Part shown: positions 14,577-30,700 of the stretch, in pieces | How the letters are laid out: each line of letters starts with the position of its first letter | Numbering within the stretch: the first letter of the stretch is position 1 | Assembly: GCF_000247815.1 (NCBI RefSeq) | Contig: NC_021676.1 | Coordinates: forward strand, 6,567,943-6,631,942 | DNA: 64,000 nucleotides | Direction of reading: 5' to 3' | From: Ficedula albicollis | Lineage: Eukaryota > Chordata > Aves > Passeriformes > Muscicapidae | Made by a program: the position numbers and the translations under genes | Notes under the pieces: generated by a model | What the model saw: only the letters and a program-made list of their open reading frames with translations | What the model was told of the DNA's origin: nothing | The model's database searches: none

Positions 14577-16110
14577 GGTGGTGGTTTTTTTGGTTTTTTT
14601 TTTTTTTTTTTTTTTTTGAGGTTTTTTTTCACCAGTGCTTTTTTCCTTGCATTATAGCACTTTGGAGGACAGGTAAAAATCAGCCTTGCTCTCCATGCTC
14701 TGGTGTCTGGGCTTCTTTCCTGTTGCCTGCAGCTCTGTTTCATTCATCTTGTGCTGTCATTAGGAGCAAAAGCCTGAACCACACTGCAGAGCAGAGCATC
14801 AGCAGTGCTGACCCACACTTCAGGCAGAGGCACCTGCTGCCAGGGGTGAGCTGGGCTGTGGGCACTGAGCTCACCAAGGGGCTGGGCTCAGTCCCCTGCC
14901 ATGCTGTCCTCCCAGAGCACTTGGGTGACACCTGCTGTGTGCCAGCCCCAAAAGACCTGTGTGTCATTCATTTGGGACCTGGCTCCTCGCTTTTTCTTTT
15001 CATTCCTGCATTCAACCTGTAGCTGAATCCTGACACCAAGCCCTGTGCATCTCCTGGGGCAGTGACACTGAGGTCTCTCTTCACCACCTTCTGAGGTGGT
15101 GACAACTCTTATTTATGGTGTCAGGAACCTTTACGCTGGTTGTAAGCTGTGCCCGTGCCCCTCCTGAGGTGCTTGCAAGATGGATTTAGTCCCTTCAGCT
15201 CCTCCTGGCCTGTCCCCCTGGGCTTGGCTGCTGATCCTTGTGCAGGAGCTACGTGAGGGTGACTCATGCACTGTGCTGTCTGGGCAGACCTCATCTGCCA
15301 TGAATCTCGGGGGAGCCCAGCCAAGTGTCCGCTTCCAAAAGGCACCGGCGAGGGAGTGGTGGGATTAGGCAGAGGAGGCAGAAAAAGCCTGCAGAGGAAG
15401 GAATGCTGCTATGGGAGGGGAAGGAGCTGTGGCAGGGGGTACTGGGTGTCCTGTAGATGATCCCCCCTCTGCTGCAAGAGCCTTGCAGGGGCCAGACATC
15501 TGGCTGAGCTTCCCTCCCAGAGGATGGTTCTGGTTGAAGTGCCAGGTTCTCCTAGGCAGTTCAGGCTGTTCCTGATGGAATATTCACTGTTCCTGTATGA
15601 GCTATAGGAACACATCAGGAATGTTCACTATTCCTAATGGGTGTTAAGAACTTACTTCCAAGGCAGGTTGAACAGTTTCTTTCCTGATTTTCTGCACAAG
15701 GTAGTAGGAAAAGCAAAGTAGAGATTGGTCTAGTGAAAGTGAATTTTATTCCCTGTCTGTCATCATGGGAAGAACTCATCTAGAGTCTGCAGAAATAATC
15801 AGGCAGCCCCAAAACTCCAAATAAATTGCTCAGTTTTGCAGCTTCAGTCTGAACTGCTTGCTCTGAGATGCTGGTCCTGTGCTGCCCTTTGAGCCACCTT
15901 TATCAGTGTGGCCCTGTGGCTCCTGGGCTGGTTCTGTTGTTACCTTCTGCTGAGCCATTAATGCACCTCAGTAAGGCTCTGGAGGGTGTTTCAGAGGGAG
16001 GTGAGAGCTTGTTCTGCTGGTCCTCTGAGTATGCTGTGAGTGATGCCATGCAGAGATGAGACACGCATGGAGCAAGAGCCTGAGCGACTGCCCAGCTCCA
16101 GAGTGGAGCA
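14577..16110. other. T-rich stretch and unassigned sequence
   Basis: Starts with a T-rich tract to about 14632. The remainder shows no gene. Around 15578-15645 short related motifs (GGAATATTCACTGTTCC and CAGGAATGTTCACTATTCC) recur, without a known family. Confidence 0.35.
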
Positions 16111-18207
16111 GCAGGGCCACTGGGGTGTGTGTGTGTGTGTCCCAGTCTGCTGGGGACACAGCAGGGCCACTGGGGTGTGTGTGTGTGTGTCCCAGTCTGC
16201 TGGGGACACAGCAGGGCCACTGGGGTGTGTGTGTGTGTGTCCCAGTCTGCTGGGGACACAGCAGGGCCACTGGGGTGTGTGTGTGTGTGTCCCAGTCTGC
16301 TGGGGACACAGCAGGGCCACTGGGGTGTGTGTGTGTGTGTCCCAGTCTGCTGGGGACACAGCAGGGCCACTGGGGTGTGTGTGTGTGTGTCCCAGTCTGC
16401 TGGGGACACAGCAGGGCCACTGGGGTGTGTGTGTGTGTGTCCCAGTCTGCTGGGGACACAGCAGGGCCACTGGGGTGTGTGTGTGTGTGTCCCAGTCTGC
16501 TGGGGACACAGCAGGGCCACTGGGGTGTGTGTGTGTGTGTCCCAGTCTGCTGGGGACACAGCAGGGCCACTGGGGTGTGTGTGTGTGTGTCCCAGTCTGC
16601 TGGGGACACAGCAGGGCCACTGGGGTGTGTGTGTGTGTGTCCCAGTCTGCTGGGGACACAGCAGGGCCACTGGGGTGTGTGTGTGTGTGTCCCAGTCTGC
16701 TGGGGACACAGCAGGGCCACTGGGGTGTGTGTGTGTGTGTCCCAGTCTGCTGGGGACACAGCAGGGCCACTGGGGTGTGTGTGTGTGTGTCCCAGTCTGC
16801 TGGGGACACAGCAGGGCCACTGGGGTGTGTGTGTGTGTGTCCCAGTCTGCTGGGGACACAGCAGGGCCACTGGGGTGTGTGTGTGTGTGTCCCAGTCTGC
16901 TGGGGACACAGCAGGGCCACTGGGGTGTGTGTGTGTGTGTCCCAGTCTGCTGGGGACACAGCAGGGCCACTGGGGTGTGTGTGTGTGTGTCCCAGTCTGC
17001 TGGGGACACAGCAGGGCCACTGGGGTGTGTGTGTGTGTGTCCCAGTCTGCTGGGGACACAGCAGGGCCACTGGGGTGTGTGTGTGTGTGTCCCAGTCTGC
17101 TGGGGACACAGCAGGGCCACTGGGGTGTGTGTGTGTGTGTCCCAGTCTGCTGGGGACACAGCAGGGCCACTGGGGTGTGTGTGTGTGTGTCCCAGTCTGC
17201 TGGGGACACAGCAGGGCCACTGGGGTGTGTGTGTGTGTGTCCCAGTCTGCTGGGGACACAGCAGGGCCACTGGGGTGTGTGTGTGTGTGTCCCAGTCTGC
17301 TGGGGACACAGCAGGGCCACTGGGGTGTGTGTGTGTGTGTCCCAGTCTGCTGGGGACACAGCAGGGCCACTGGGGTGTGTGTGTGTGTGTCCCAGTCTGC
17401 TGGGGACACAGCAGGGCCACTGGGGTGTGTGTGTGTGTGTCCCAGTCTGCTGGGGACACAGCAGGGCCACTGGGGTGTGTGTGTGTGTGTCCCAGTCTGC
17501 TGGGGACACAGCAGGGCCACTGGGGTGTGTGTGTGTGTGTCCCAGTCTGCTGGGGACACAGCAGGGCCACTGGGGTGTGTGTGTGTGTGTCCCAGTCTGC
17601 TGGGGACACAGCAGGGCCACTGGGGTGTGTGTGTGTGTGTCCCAGTCTGCTGGGGACACAGCAGGGCCACTGGGGTGTGTGTGTGTGTGTCCCAGTCTGC
17701 TGGGGACACAGCAGGGCCACTGGGGTGTGTGTGTGTGTGTCCCAGTCTGCTGGGGACACAGCAGGGCCACTGGGGTGTGTGTGTGTGTGTCCCAGTCTGC
17801 TGGGGACACAGCAGGGCCACTGGGGTGTGTGTGTGTGTGTCCCAGTCTGCTGGGGACACAGCAGGGCCACTGGGGTGTGTGTGTGTGTGTCCCAGTCTGC
17901 TGGGGACACAGCAGGGCCACTGGGGTGTGTGTGTGTGTGTCCCAGTCTGCTGGGGACACAGCAGGGCCACTGGGGTGTGTGTGTGTGTGTCCCAGTCTGC
18001 TGGGGACACAGCAGGGCCACTGGGGTGTGTGTGTGTGTGTCCCAGTCTGCTGGGGACACAGCAGGGCCACTGGGGTGTGTGTGTGTGTGTCCCAGTCTGC
18101 TGGGGACACAGCAGGGCCACTGGGGTGTGTGTGTGTGTGTCCCAGTCTGCTGGGGACACAGCAGGGCCACAGGGGGGGGTGTGTGTGTGTGTCCCAGTCT
18201 GCTGGGG
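16111..18207. repeat. 50-bp minisatellite, 41 identical copies
   Basis: Unit: TGGGGTGTGTGTGTGTGTGT, then CCCAGTCTGC, TGGGGACACA and GCAGGGCCAC. 41 full copies run 16121-18170 with no visible substitution, followed by a degenerate 42nd copy with a G-run (18171-18207). Each unit carries an internal (GT)8 microsatellite. All frames are open across it because the unit lacks stops, so the 700-residue frames are spurious. It ends about 500 bp before the EDA2R start codon. Confidence 0.97.
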
Positions 18208-18704
18208 CCCCTTCTGTTGAAGGGACACATCAGCCACCAACATTTGGTGCTGTCACACCAGTGCAGCCTCCTTGGCCAGAGCTGGGCTGCTGGATTCTGA
18301 AGCTGGGGCTTTTCTGGGGCCAAGCTCTCTGCTGCTTGTCTCTGGTACCCAGAGCCATGGCTGGGGCTGGAACAATCCACAGGTGACCTGAGCAGCTGGT
18401 GGTCAGTACTTCAGTGCCGTAACTAAAATTTCATTTGCTGCATTGTGAGGCTGTGAGATGGCAGCAGAATGGGGCAGCTCATCACCAGCCTTGCTGGGAA
18501 GCCTGGGACTGATGGAGCCGTGTGGGCAGGAATTGCCTCCTGCCCAAGTCCCACCCATGGTGCTGAGCAGGGTCTGTGCTGTCCTGGCCAGGTGGAGATA
18601 TCCACCCAGACATGGGCACACTGCTCATCCTAAATGTGTTAGGGCTGGCTTTGATCCCTCTGCCTTCTCTCCCTCTCGTCCCCAAGCTCCCCTCTCCTCT
18701 TCAG
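18208..18704. other. Upstream flank / intron of EDA2R
   Basis: Non-coding. It ends with a pyrimidine-rich tract and CTCTCCTCTTCAG, a strong splice acceptor. The start codon exon is therefore internal and an upstream untranslated exon must exist; I could not place it. Confidence 0.5.
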
Positions 18705-18708
18705 CACC

Positions 18709-23097
<4,389 letters not shown>

Positions 23098-23127
23098 GGG
23101 CAGGGAGCCACGGGGAGCTGCTGCCGC

Positions 23128-23852
23128 GTGGGACAGCCTCCTGCAGTCGTGTGAATCGCGTGGGACAGCCTCCTGCAGTCGTGTGAATCGCGTGGGACAG
23201 CCTCCTGCAGTCGTGTGAATCGCGTGGGACAGCCTCCTGCAGTCGTGTGAATCGCGTGGGACAGCCTCCTGCAGTCGTGTGAATCGCGTGGGACAGCCTC
23301 CTGCAGTCGTGTGAATCGCGTGGGACAGCCTCCTGCAGTCGTGTGAATCGCGTGGGACAGCCTCCTGCAGTCGTGTGAATCGCGTGGGACAGCCTCCTGC
23401 AGTCGTGTGAATCGCGTGGGACAGCCTCCTGCAGTCGTGTGAATCGCGTGGGACAGCCTCCTGCAGTCGTGTGAATCGCGTGGGACAGCCTCCTGCAGTC
23501 GTGTGAATCGCGTGGGACAGCCTCCTGCAGTCGTGTGAATCGCGTGGGACAGCCTCCTGCAGTCGTGTGAATCGCGTGGGACAGCCTCCTGCAGTCGTGT
23601 GAATCGCGTGGGACAGCCTCCTGCAGTCGTGTGAATCGCGTGGGACAGCCTCCTGCAGTCGTGTGAATCGCGTGGGACAGCCTCCTGCAGTCGTGTGAAT
23701 CGCGTGGGACAGCCTCCTGCAGTCGTGTGAATCGCGTGGGACAGCCTCCTGCAGTCGTGTGAATCGCGTGGGACAGCCTCCTGCAGTCGTGTGAATCGCG
23801 TGGGACAGCCTCCTGCAGTCGTGTAAATCGCGTGGGACAGCCTCCTGCAGTC
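23128..23852. repeat. 32-bp minisatellite in the EDA2R 3' UTR
   Basis: 22.7 near-identical copies of a 32-bp unit (GTGGGACAGCCTCCTGCAGT plus CGTGTGAATCGC), starting 30 bp after the EDA2R stop codon. The only variation I see is GTGTAAATC in the final copy. The 263-codon - strand frame through it exists only because the unit lacks stops in that frame. Confidence 0.96.
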
Positions 23853-24540
23853 ACATTACCTCCCTGAGTGCATGGCAGGAGGACACAGAGATGGCCTCTG
23901 CATCACGGGATGGAAGGACACAACGGGGCGTCTCTGCTGGCCTTCCAGGAAGCACAGCCGTGCCTTTTCCCTGCTCCAGAGGCTGTGACACCTTGCCTGT
24001 CAGTGCTGTGCTGCCCATGCTGTGGTGCTCTGGCTCTGCAGTGAGCCCTGTCCTGCCCTGCTGTTGCCATGGGGTCCGTGGGCAGTGCCCTCCTGTGAGC
24101 CCAGCCATCTCCTCCCTTCCATTCCTTCCTCTGGCCCATGCTCTGCTTTCCCAGGTGCCATTGCCACTTTCTCAGTTTACTTTTCCATTGCTTCTCTCCC
24201 TCTGCACTGCAATTTCCTTGGCAGAGGACCTGACCATGGCTGATGTGCCAGGCTCCAGCCTTTTCCCCCCTGTGCCACCCTGGCACCTTCCTCTCGTGTC
24301 CGTTTGTGGTGCAGTGTATCCTGCATGAGTTTTGGACTGATTCTCGGGATGAGCCGATGTAAGTCCTCGTTGGGTTGTGGCTGTTGGCCATGGGCAGGTG
24401 CTGGCTCACCCCAGCCCTGTGGCTGTTCACTGCCCATTGCCTCCAAGGCTGCTCAAACCGCTGTGGTGGCACAGGGTGTCAGGGGCAGGGACACTGCACC
24501 ATGAGTGGCAGCTGAGGCCTGAAGCTGTGACTGTGGTCAC

Positions 24541-24612
24541 AGGCAGCAGTGACATTCCTGTGCCAGCCACCCCCCCCCCCCCAGGCAGCAGTGACATTCC
24601 TGTGCCAGCCAC
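24541..24612. repeat. 31-bp direct repeat flanking a C12 run
   Basis: AGGCAGCAGTGACATTCCTG plus TGCCAGCCAC occurs twice, separated by about twelve C residues (24571-24582). This is the smallest case in the window of a poly-C tract bracketed by direct repeats. Confidence 0.9.
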
Positions 24613-24774
24613 AGCAGGAGCTCCTCCAGGAGCTCCTCCTCTTAAAATAATATTTTTCTTTTTTTTTTTTCCTGCCTAAAAATGGCCTGATTTCTCATTC
24701 CTGGGAGTTGCTACTGGGAAGGGGGAGCACCCTTCTGCTTGGTATTTCACCCTGGGGGATTTGTCATAACTTGC

Positions 24775-25010
24775 CACGGCGTTGCTGTCGCGGGTCCCCC
24801 TGATCTCAGTGGGGTGCCGAGCCGGGGGGGCTGCAGGCAGCTGGGCTGCTCTCGGTCTGCCCTGGCCGCTGGGGCCGTGCTGGTGGCCGTGGCAGGAGCG
24901 GGGGTGCAGGGCCACGTTCCTGAGCGGGGCAGAGCGGCGTGGGGGCGGCCAGGCACGCGGAGGCAGAGCAGCTGCGGCGCTGACGGCGCCGTGCTGCGAG
25001 CACAGGGCTG
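24775..25010. other. CpG-rich patch
   Basis: Dense CG dinucleotides with no coding frame that I can assign. It lies 1.7 kb downstream of the EDA2R stop codon and may be a small CpG island. Confidence 0.4.
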
Positions 25011-25154
25011 GGCTTCCATCCCTCTGAGCCCTTCACTCAGGACTTACGCCCCCTGGTCTTTGTGGTCCCTCCCAGCTCAGGATGTTCTGTGATAAGTGTC
25101 AGCCTAGCTGTGCCCCGGCTCCCAGACAGCATCGCTGAGCTGGTGCCGCTCGCT

Positions 25155-25254
25155 CTGCCTCTTGCTTTGTCCCTCCCTGCCCAGTCATTTCTGCTGTCCT
25201 GCCCCTGCCTCTTGCTTTGTCCCTCCCTGCCCAGTCCTTTCTGCTGTCCTGCCT
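25155..25254. repeat. 50-bp tandem duplication
   Basis: CTGCCTCTTGCTTTGTCCCT and the next 30 bp are repeated once, with a C/A difference in CCAGTCATTT versus CCAGTCCTTT. Minor local duplication. Confidence 0.85.
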
Positions 25255-27701
25255 GTCACCGGGGTCTCAGGCCAAGCCTGAGTGGTGGTGGTCACCAGCA
25301 AGTGGCACTGTTACCCCACTGCCTGCTGCCCCCACCCTCGGCTGAGCCCACAGAGCTCTCCTTTATCTGACCACAGTACCTGAAAGGAGCGGGTGCCTTC
25401 TAGGAAGGCAGATCTCCCCACGCCCAGGGTAGTAATAGCTGCTGCTGTTTCCTTTCCCTGTTTAAAGATGTTGGGGCTTGAAAGCACCTAGGATGTGCTC
25501 AGCTAAGTGAAGGCATGGGCAGTTTCAGCTGGACCTGACATTTTACCTCGCTGCTTGTTTCTCCCACAGTCAGGGTGGTTTTATGGCTCTTTGCTCCCCA
25601 AGACCCACAGCGTTGAGCCTTGTGCCATGTGGGCCAGGATTAGTCAGACTCTGCTCGGGAGAAGCCAGGAGTGTTGCTGTAGCACACACAGCCTGGGGCC
25701 AGGGATTTCCTGTTTGAGCCTTTTCTGTGGCAGGGAGACTGCTGGGTTTAATCACCTCACAAAATCCAATAAATATTTAATCCCTCTGTGGACATAGTCA
25801 CTTCCAGTGGGAAGGAAAATAACTTCACCCACGGCATCTGAGTAAGAGCTTCCCTGCAGCTCAGTTTGCTGGCCCTGGCTTTGAAGTTGGAACTGGACTG
25901 GACAGCTTGTCCTCTGCATTCCTGTGTCACCAGTGTGTGGTCACTTGGAGTGTGCAGAGCAGTGGCAGGATGGCAGAGCCCACTGCTGTCACATGGCAGT
26001 GTCAGGGGCAAGAGATGGGCAGGAAGGGTTGTTGAATTAGTGCTGTGGATGACAGGGACAGGTCACTGGTGTGTGCTGCAAATCTCTTCACATGCTGGGC
26101 AGCTCCACTGGTGTGCTAGGGTGGGGCTCTGAGCCAAGCAAATGGAGTGAGGCTTTAGTTCATTTGTTTGGGGTTTTTTCTCACTTGTATAAAATCAACC
26201 CCTTCGTAGCTTTTAAGGCGAAGTTATTTTTCAGTTGTTTGATGTCTGAGCAATATTACAGTCAAAACTTAACCCCTGCCGTGAGGGTGCAGCACGCTGG
26301 GCGTGTGCTGTGCTGTGTAGGGGTGTGTAGGGTGGTGTGTGCCATGCCACAGCTCCTGCCCCACTGCTGCTGGCCCTGGCTGTGCCACAGTGCTGCCTCA
26401 GCACTGGCTGGCAGGGACTGGTTTTGTGTGTGTCTGAACTGTTCTGGGTTCTCCCACAGAGCCTCACACGTGCTGTCAGTGCAGGTCACAGTGGCTGGTG
26501 CTCCAGCAGGGCTGGACTCTGCACAAGAGCATTGCAGGACGTGGCTTTTCAGCCGTGAGGCTCCCCCAGCTCCCAGCCACGGACTGCTCCCCACTCTCAC
26601 TGTGCTCATCACCTGCCTTCAGCTGTGCTGACAAAACCAGCTGTGTTTACAGGGCCAAAAGTTCAACAAGTAGCCTTTAGCCCTCCTTAAGACCCTTTGG
26701 CCAGACAGAGCCCTCAGGGAACCTCGAGAGCCTTGAAAACAGGGATAACGCTGTGACTCGGACATCAGAGCAGCAGTGATCCCTGAGCAGGGACCTGCCT
26801 CAGTGCGGAGCCAATGGACTCGATACTTGACTTTTGTTTTTTAATAGTGTTTTCAACATAACACACGGAATGTAAGGTAGGGAAATTCCTGTAGTGCTGG
26901 ATCTCCCGTCACAGCCTCGGGAAGCCGTTAGTGCCAAGCTGGCATGGCTTGCAGAGAGGTGAAAAATCAAATAACTCTGCATCTGTGCAAACTTGAGCTA
27001 GGACTGAGCAGTGGAAACACTCCAGTGAATGGGGTTCTTTTTTTACAAGTGATTGGTTTCCACACCAGTCTTGCCTGGAAGTCTGATTTGCAGAGGAATT
27101 TGTATGATAAGTTTAAATCCAGCCCTGTTCTGGGAAGCTCTTAAGCATAGACTTAAAATAGGCACGTACTTCACTGTTGTTAAAGTGTTTATTCTGGTGA
27201 ACAATTGGTGAACATCCCTCGGGTGCTGTTCCTGAACAGGGGGCTCATGAGAGCTGTCCCTCCAATATTATTTTACAGAAATAAGCAATACTGAAGAAAA
27301 CTTGGTGTTACTGATCTGGGCACACTTCTTGGAAGAGTCTGCAAGTGCTGGGGGGAGATACCCTCTCTGTGTTTGATCAGTTAATACTTCAGACTCTGGT
27401 GCTTTTCAAAAAAAAATCACTACATTTCTGTAGCCATGATTTACCCAAGGGAATACATGTTGTTTTTTATGGTAGATGTTATTTTTCTTTAAGGTTACGA
27501 ATAGGTTATTTATATTTTTGTAAATTCTGCGCCGTTAACGTTTGTAACTCTGCTGTAGCATTGTTTGTGTTGGGTTTGGGGTGTTGTCTGTGTTCAAATC
27601 AAGCAGAAGCTGAAGCTCCTGCCCCCTGTTAAAGGAAGAGGGGGTTGGTTCCTCACATTCCTCCAGACCTGGTGCTCTTGAGTGATGTGTGTTTGTAGCT
27701 C

Positions 27702-27707
27702 AATAAA
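27702..27707 (+). terminator. Polyadenylation signal AATAAA, candidate EDA2R 3' end
   Basis: Canonical hexamer with a G/T-rich downstream element about 20 nt on. Preceded by AT-rich, UTR-like sequence from about 26800. Confidence 0.5.
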
Positions 27708-27720
27708 TTTTGGAGCCAGA

Positions 27721-30700
27721 CATGGTGACGCTTGGTGAGTTTTGATTCCTCTCTGCCCCCTGAGGCTGCAGGGCCAGTGGGAGCTGTCTGGGAAGAAGAA
27801 GAAAAAGAAGGTCCTGTCTGGCAGGGCAGGCAGCTCTGAGTTCTCAGAGATGCTGCATCAGCCAAGGTCCTCACCCTCATCCCCTGGTGTGGGAATGGGC
27901 AGGAGGGGCTGGAGCGAGTGCTGCTGGATGGGGTGGCCATGGTCCTGGTCCTGCCCCACCACAGGTATCAGCTTTAACATTCCCCAGAGTGGCCAAGCCT
28001 CAGGTGTGGTTCACTGCGTGGTGGGGATGGGGGAGGCAGAGACCCCTAAACAATACCCAAGGAACTCCCATTCCCAAAGCTTCCCTGAAGAACAGTTGCT
28101 GTTTAAGCTTGGTAATTACTGGGCTTGTTAAGTCTATTCATGCCCTTCTACTGGTATGTTTAAAATAATTATTAGCATGAAGGGTGTTTTCTGTTCTAAT
28201 TAAAGCTATGATACTTGTCCAAACTCTGGCGGGCTCTGTGAGTGCTTGCAGTGCTGCAGCTCATCCTGTGTGTGAGGATCCCCATGCAGTGCTGTGTCTG
28301 CAGCCCTGCTGCCTCTGTCCTGCCACAGGGAGCAGCTATGGACAGCACAGCCTCTGGAGCAAGGGCCCAGAAGAAACACTCACCCACCACCAAACACAAA
28401 GTCATGGCAGTGGTGGAGGTGCTCAGCACCCCCAGTTTCCAGAGAAGCCTTTTCTGTGGAGCATGTGGGTGCCTGGATGTTGTCACAGGTGCTGTACCTG
28501 GTGCAGCCCAGGTGTTCTGAGAGCCCCCAGTGTCACCACAGTGTGTAAGGGGTGATGATCCCGTGTCCCTGCCTGCACCAGCCCAAGGCAGAAGGTGTGG
28601 GCAGTGTGCTGTGTCCCTCCATGGGTGACAGCCCAAAGCTCTGCCTGCGCCCGTCACTTGGCTGAGGCCACTGGCACTGCAGGAGGAGGGGGCCAGAGGT
28701 GTCTGTTGGGAGAGCAGCTTCCTGCGTGCTTTTGGGGTGGGGATTCAATGTCTGCCATGCCTTACCTTCGAGGGATGCCTGGCCCTGGGGTTATAACCAT
28801 CTGACTCTGCATTCTCAGGTGCCTGGACCTGGGGATGGGTTTTGCACACCTCCGGTCTGTTCTGGAAAAACAGGGGTGCCCCTCCCATGCAGAGCAGATG
28901 CTCCCACCCAAGGCAGGAACTCCCAGTGATCAAGAGGTTTACACCCCCTCTGCTTCTCACCCCAGACTGCTTGTGTTGTCTGGTCTTGCCTGGTTTTTGG
29001 CTGCAGCCCAAGGAGCTATGATAAATCAGTCCTGTTCCCCTCAAAGTACTCCTCACTGGGATAAGAGGTAGCTCCTGTGAAGCAGGGCTGGCAGAGAAAC
29101 ACACATGTTCCATGTGAGCAGACAAGTGTGTGGGTGAGGACCCACTCCTTGGTGCTCAGAGCAAGGCTGGCTCCCACCCCCCGTCCCGCTGCAGCCTCAG
29201 CCACCCTTCACAGAGAGCTTGGCAGCAGCTCAGGGTGCTGAGGTACCCTGTCCTTACCTCAGCTGCCTCCAGCAGGAACATCTCCAGCTGGGATGCAGAG
29301 CTGTGCAGAGGCACTCACAGCTTGGCCAGCCTCCAGCCACAGGGGCAATGCCAGGGAATGCTGTTTGGCCCACAGCAGGCACACACACTGGGTCTTCTCC
29401 TGAGCTGTCTGGAGCTAGAAGGCAGACATCTGTCCTGCTGCTCCAGCAGTCACAGATCACAGCCAGCAGTTCTGCTGAGACACAGGTTCCTGAGCAGTGG
29501 GGTTTTGTTTTAAAGGACCCAAGTGAACTCTGTGGGGTGTGGGTACCTCCCCTGCACGCCCTGAAATGTACCTGCAGAGTACAGAGCACATTTCACCCTG
29601 TCCTTGTTGGACAGGGGCCCCTGAGCAGAGCTTATCTCAGACCTGCTGAGGTGAGATTGCAGTCAGGTGAGATCTTTGCATCCTTCTCACACGAGACCCC
29701 GCTCTGAGGCCACGTCCTTCTCCCCATGAGCCCTGAGGGGCAAAGGGGAGCTGCTGGAGGGGGCTGGCCAGGGTGAGAAGGTGTTCCCACTAATGAAGTG
29801 TTCCAAGGGGGATCCTGCTTGGAACCAGATTAATTAATGTGCTAACAAGGACTGCATGGTCTGTGGACAGTGAAGTCAGGGGAGCTTTCTAAGGTCTCCC
29901 TTGTGTGCAGGTCCTGGAGGCACAGAGCAAGAGCTTTCACAGTTGCATTTTTTACTAAAGCCCGGTGGTTGCTTTGGGCTGAGCTGACCTGGATCAAGAA
30001 CAGTGTTTTGTTAAAACACTGACTGACATTCTGCCCTTTTCCTTGCAGGAGAGGGTAAGCACGCAGTCTTCAGGGGAGTCTGAGCTGCAGCATTTACTGA
30101 GAAATGGGCAGGAGTGACACCCCCAGCTCTGGAGTGCCTTGGCAAACAGCTCCCCTGCTTGCACACTTCATTTCCTTGCCTAACCCTAACCAGGGGGCTC
30201 ACCAGTAAAGACACCTTAAACACCTGCCCTCCATGTGCCCCTGGCCCCTGAACAGGGGCTGGGGAGGGAGGCAGATAAACTTCCATTGCTAAAATTGAAG
30301 ACTGAAATCTGTTAGACACATGAATTTCCATGCTCGAGCTCCTTTCCTTCTGCACTTTCCTCCCCCACAGATGGTGTTTTTACCGTTTATTCTCTGATTT
30401 TGTCATTCTGTATTTCCCCCAGGCTCCTCCTGCACACTCAGTTCTTACCTCACTGTCTTTCTGCAGGACATGAGGGCAATCACAAGCAAAGGAAAACAGA
30501 GGTTTCACAGCACATTGCTGAATTGGATGGGTTTGCCAGGAGGCAGAAATCTATTGTTGTTCTGTCTTCCACACTCACCTTCCTCCCACCCTGTCAGCTC
30601 ACTCACAGGGGCTTTAGAGAAGCTTCTCAGTGCATGTTTGGGGCACCGAGTCCAAAGCTGCTGGGTGCCTGTGCAGGGAGTGCCACAGCCTTGGTTGGTG

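Larger units (their letters stand above)
23098..27720 (+). other. EDA2R: Probable EDA2R 3' untranslated region
   Basis: No coding exon follows the TAG. The first AATAAA is at 25768-25773. A second at 27702-27707 has a G/T-rich downstream element (GGTGACGCTTGGTGAGTTTTG) and makes a better cleavage signal. A transcript ending there would have a 4.6 kb 3' UTR. A CpG-rich patch at 24775-25010 is unusual inside a 3' UTR and could instead be an independent element. Confidence 0.45.

Noticed and set aside
15903..18386. Frames of 700-825 codons on both strands (Thr-His-rich and Cys-Val-rich repeats)
   Set aside because: The 50-bp minisatellite unit has no stop in several frames. Several long frames on both strands at the same place are the signature of a tandem repeat, not a gene.
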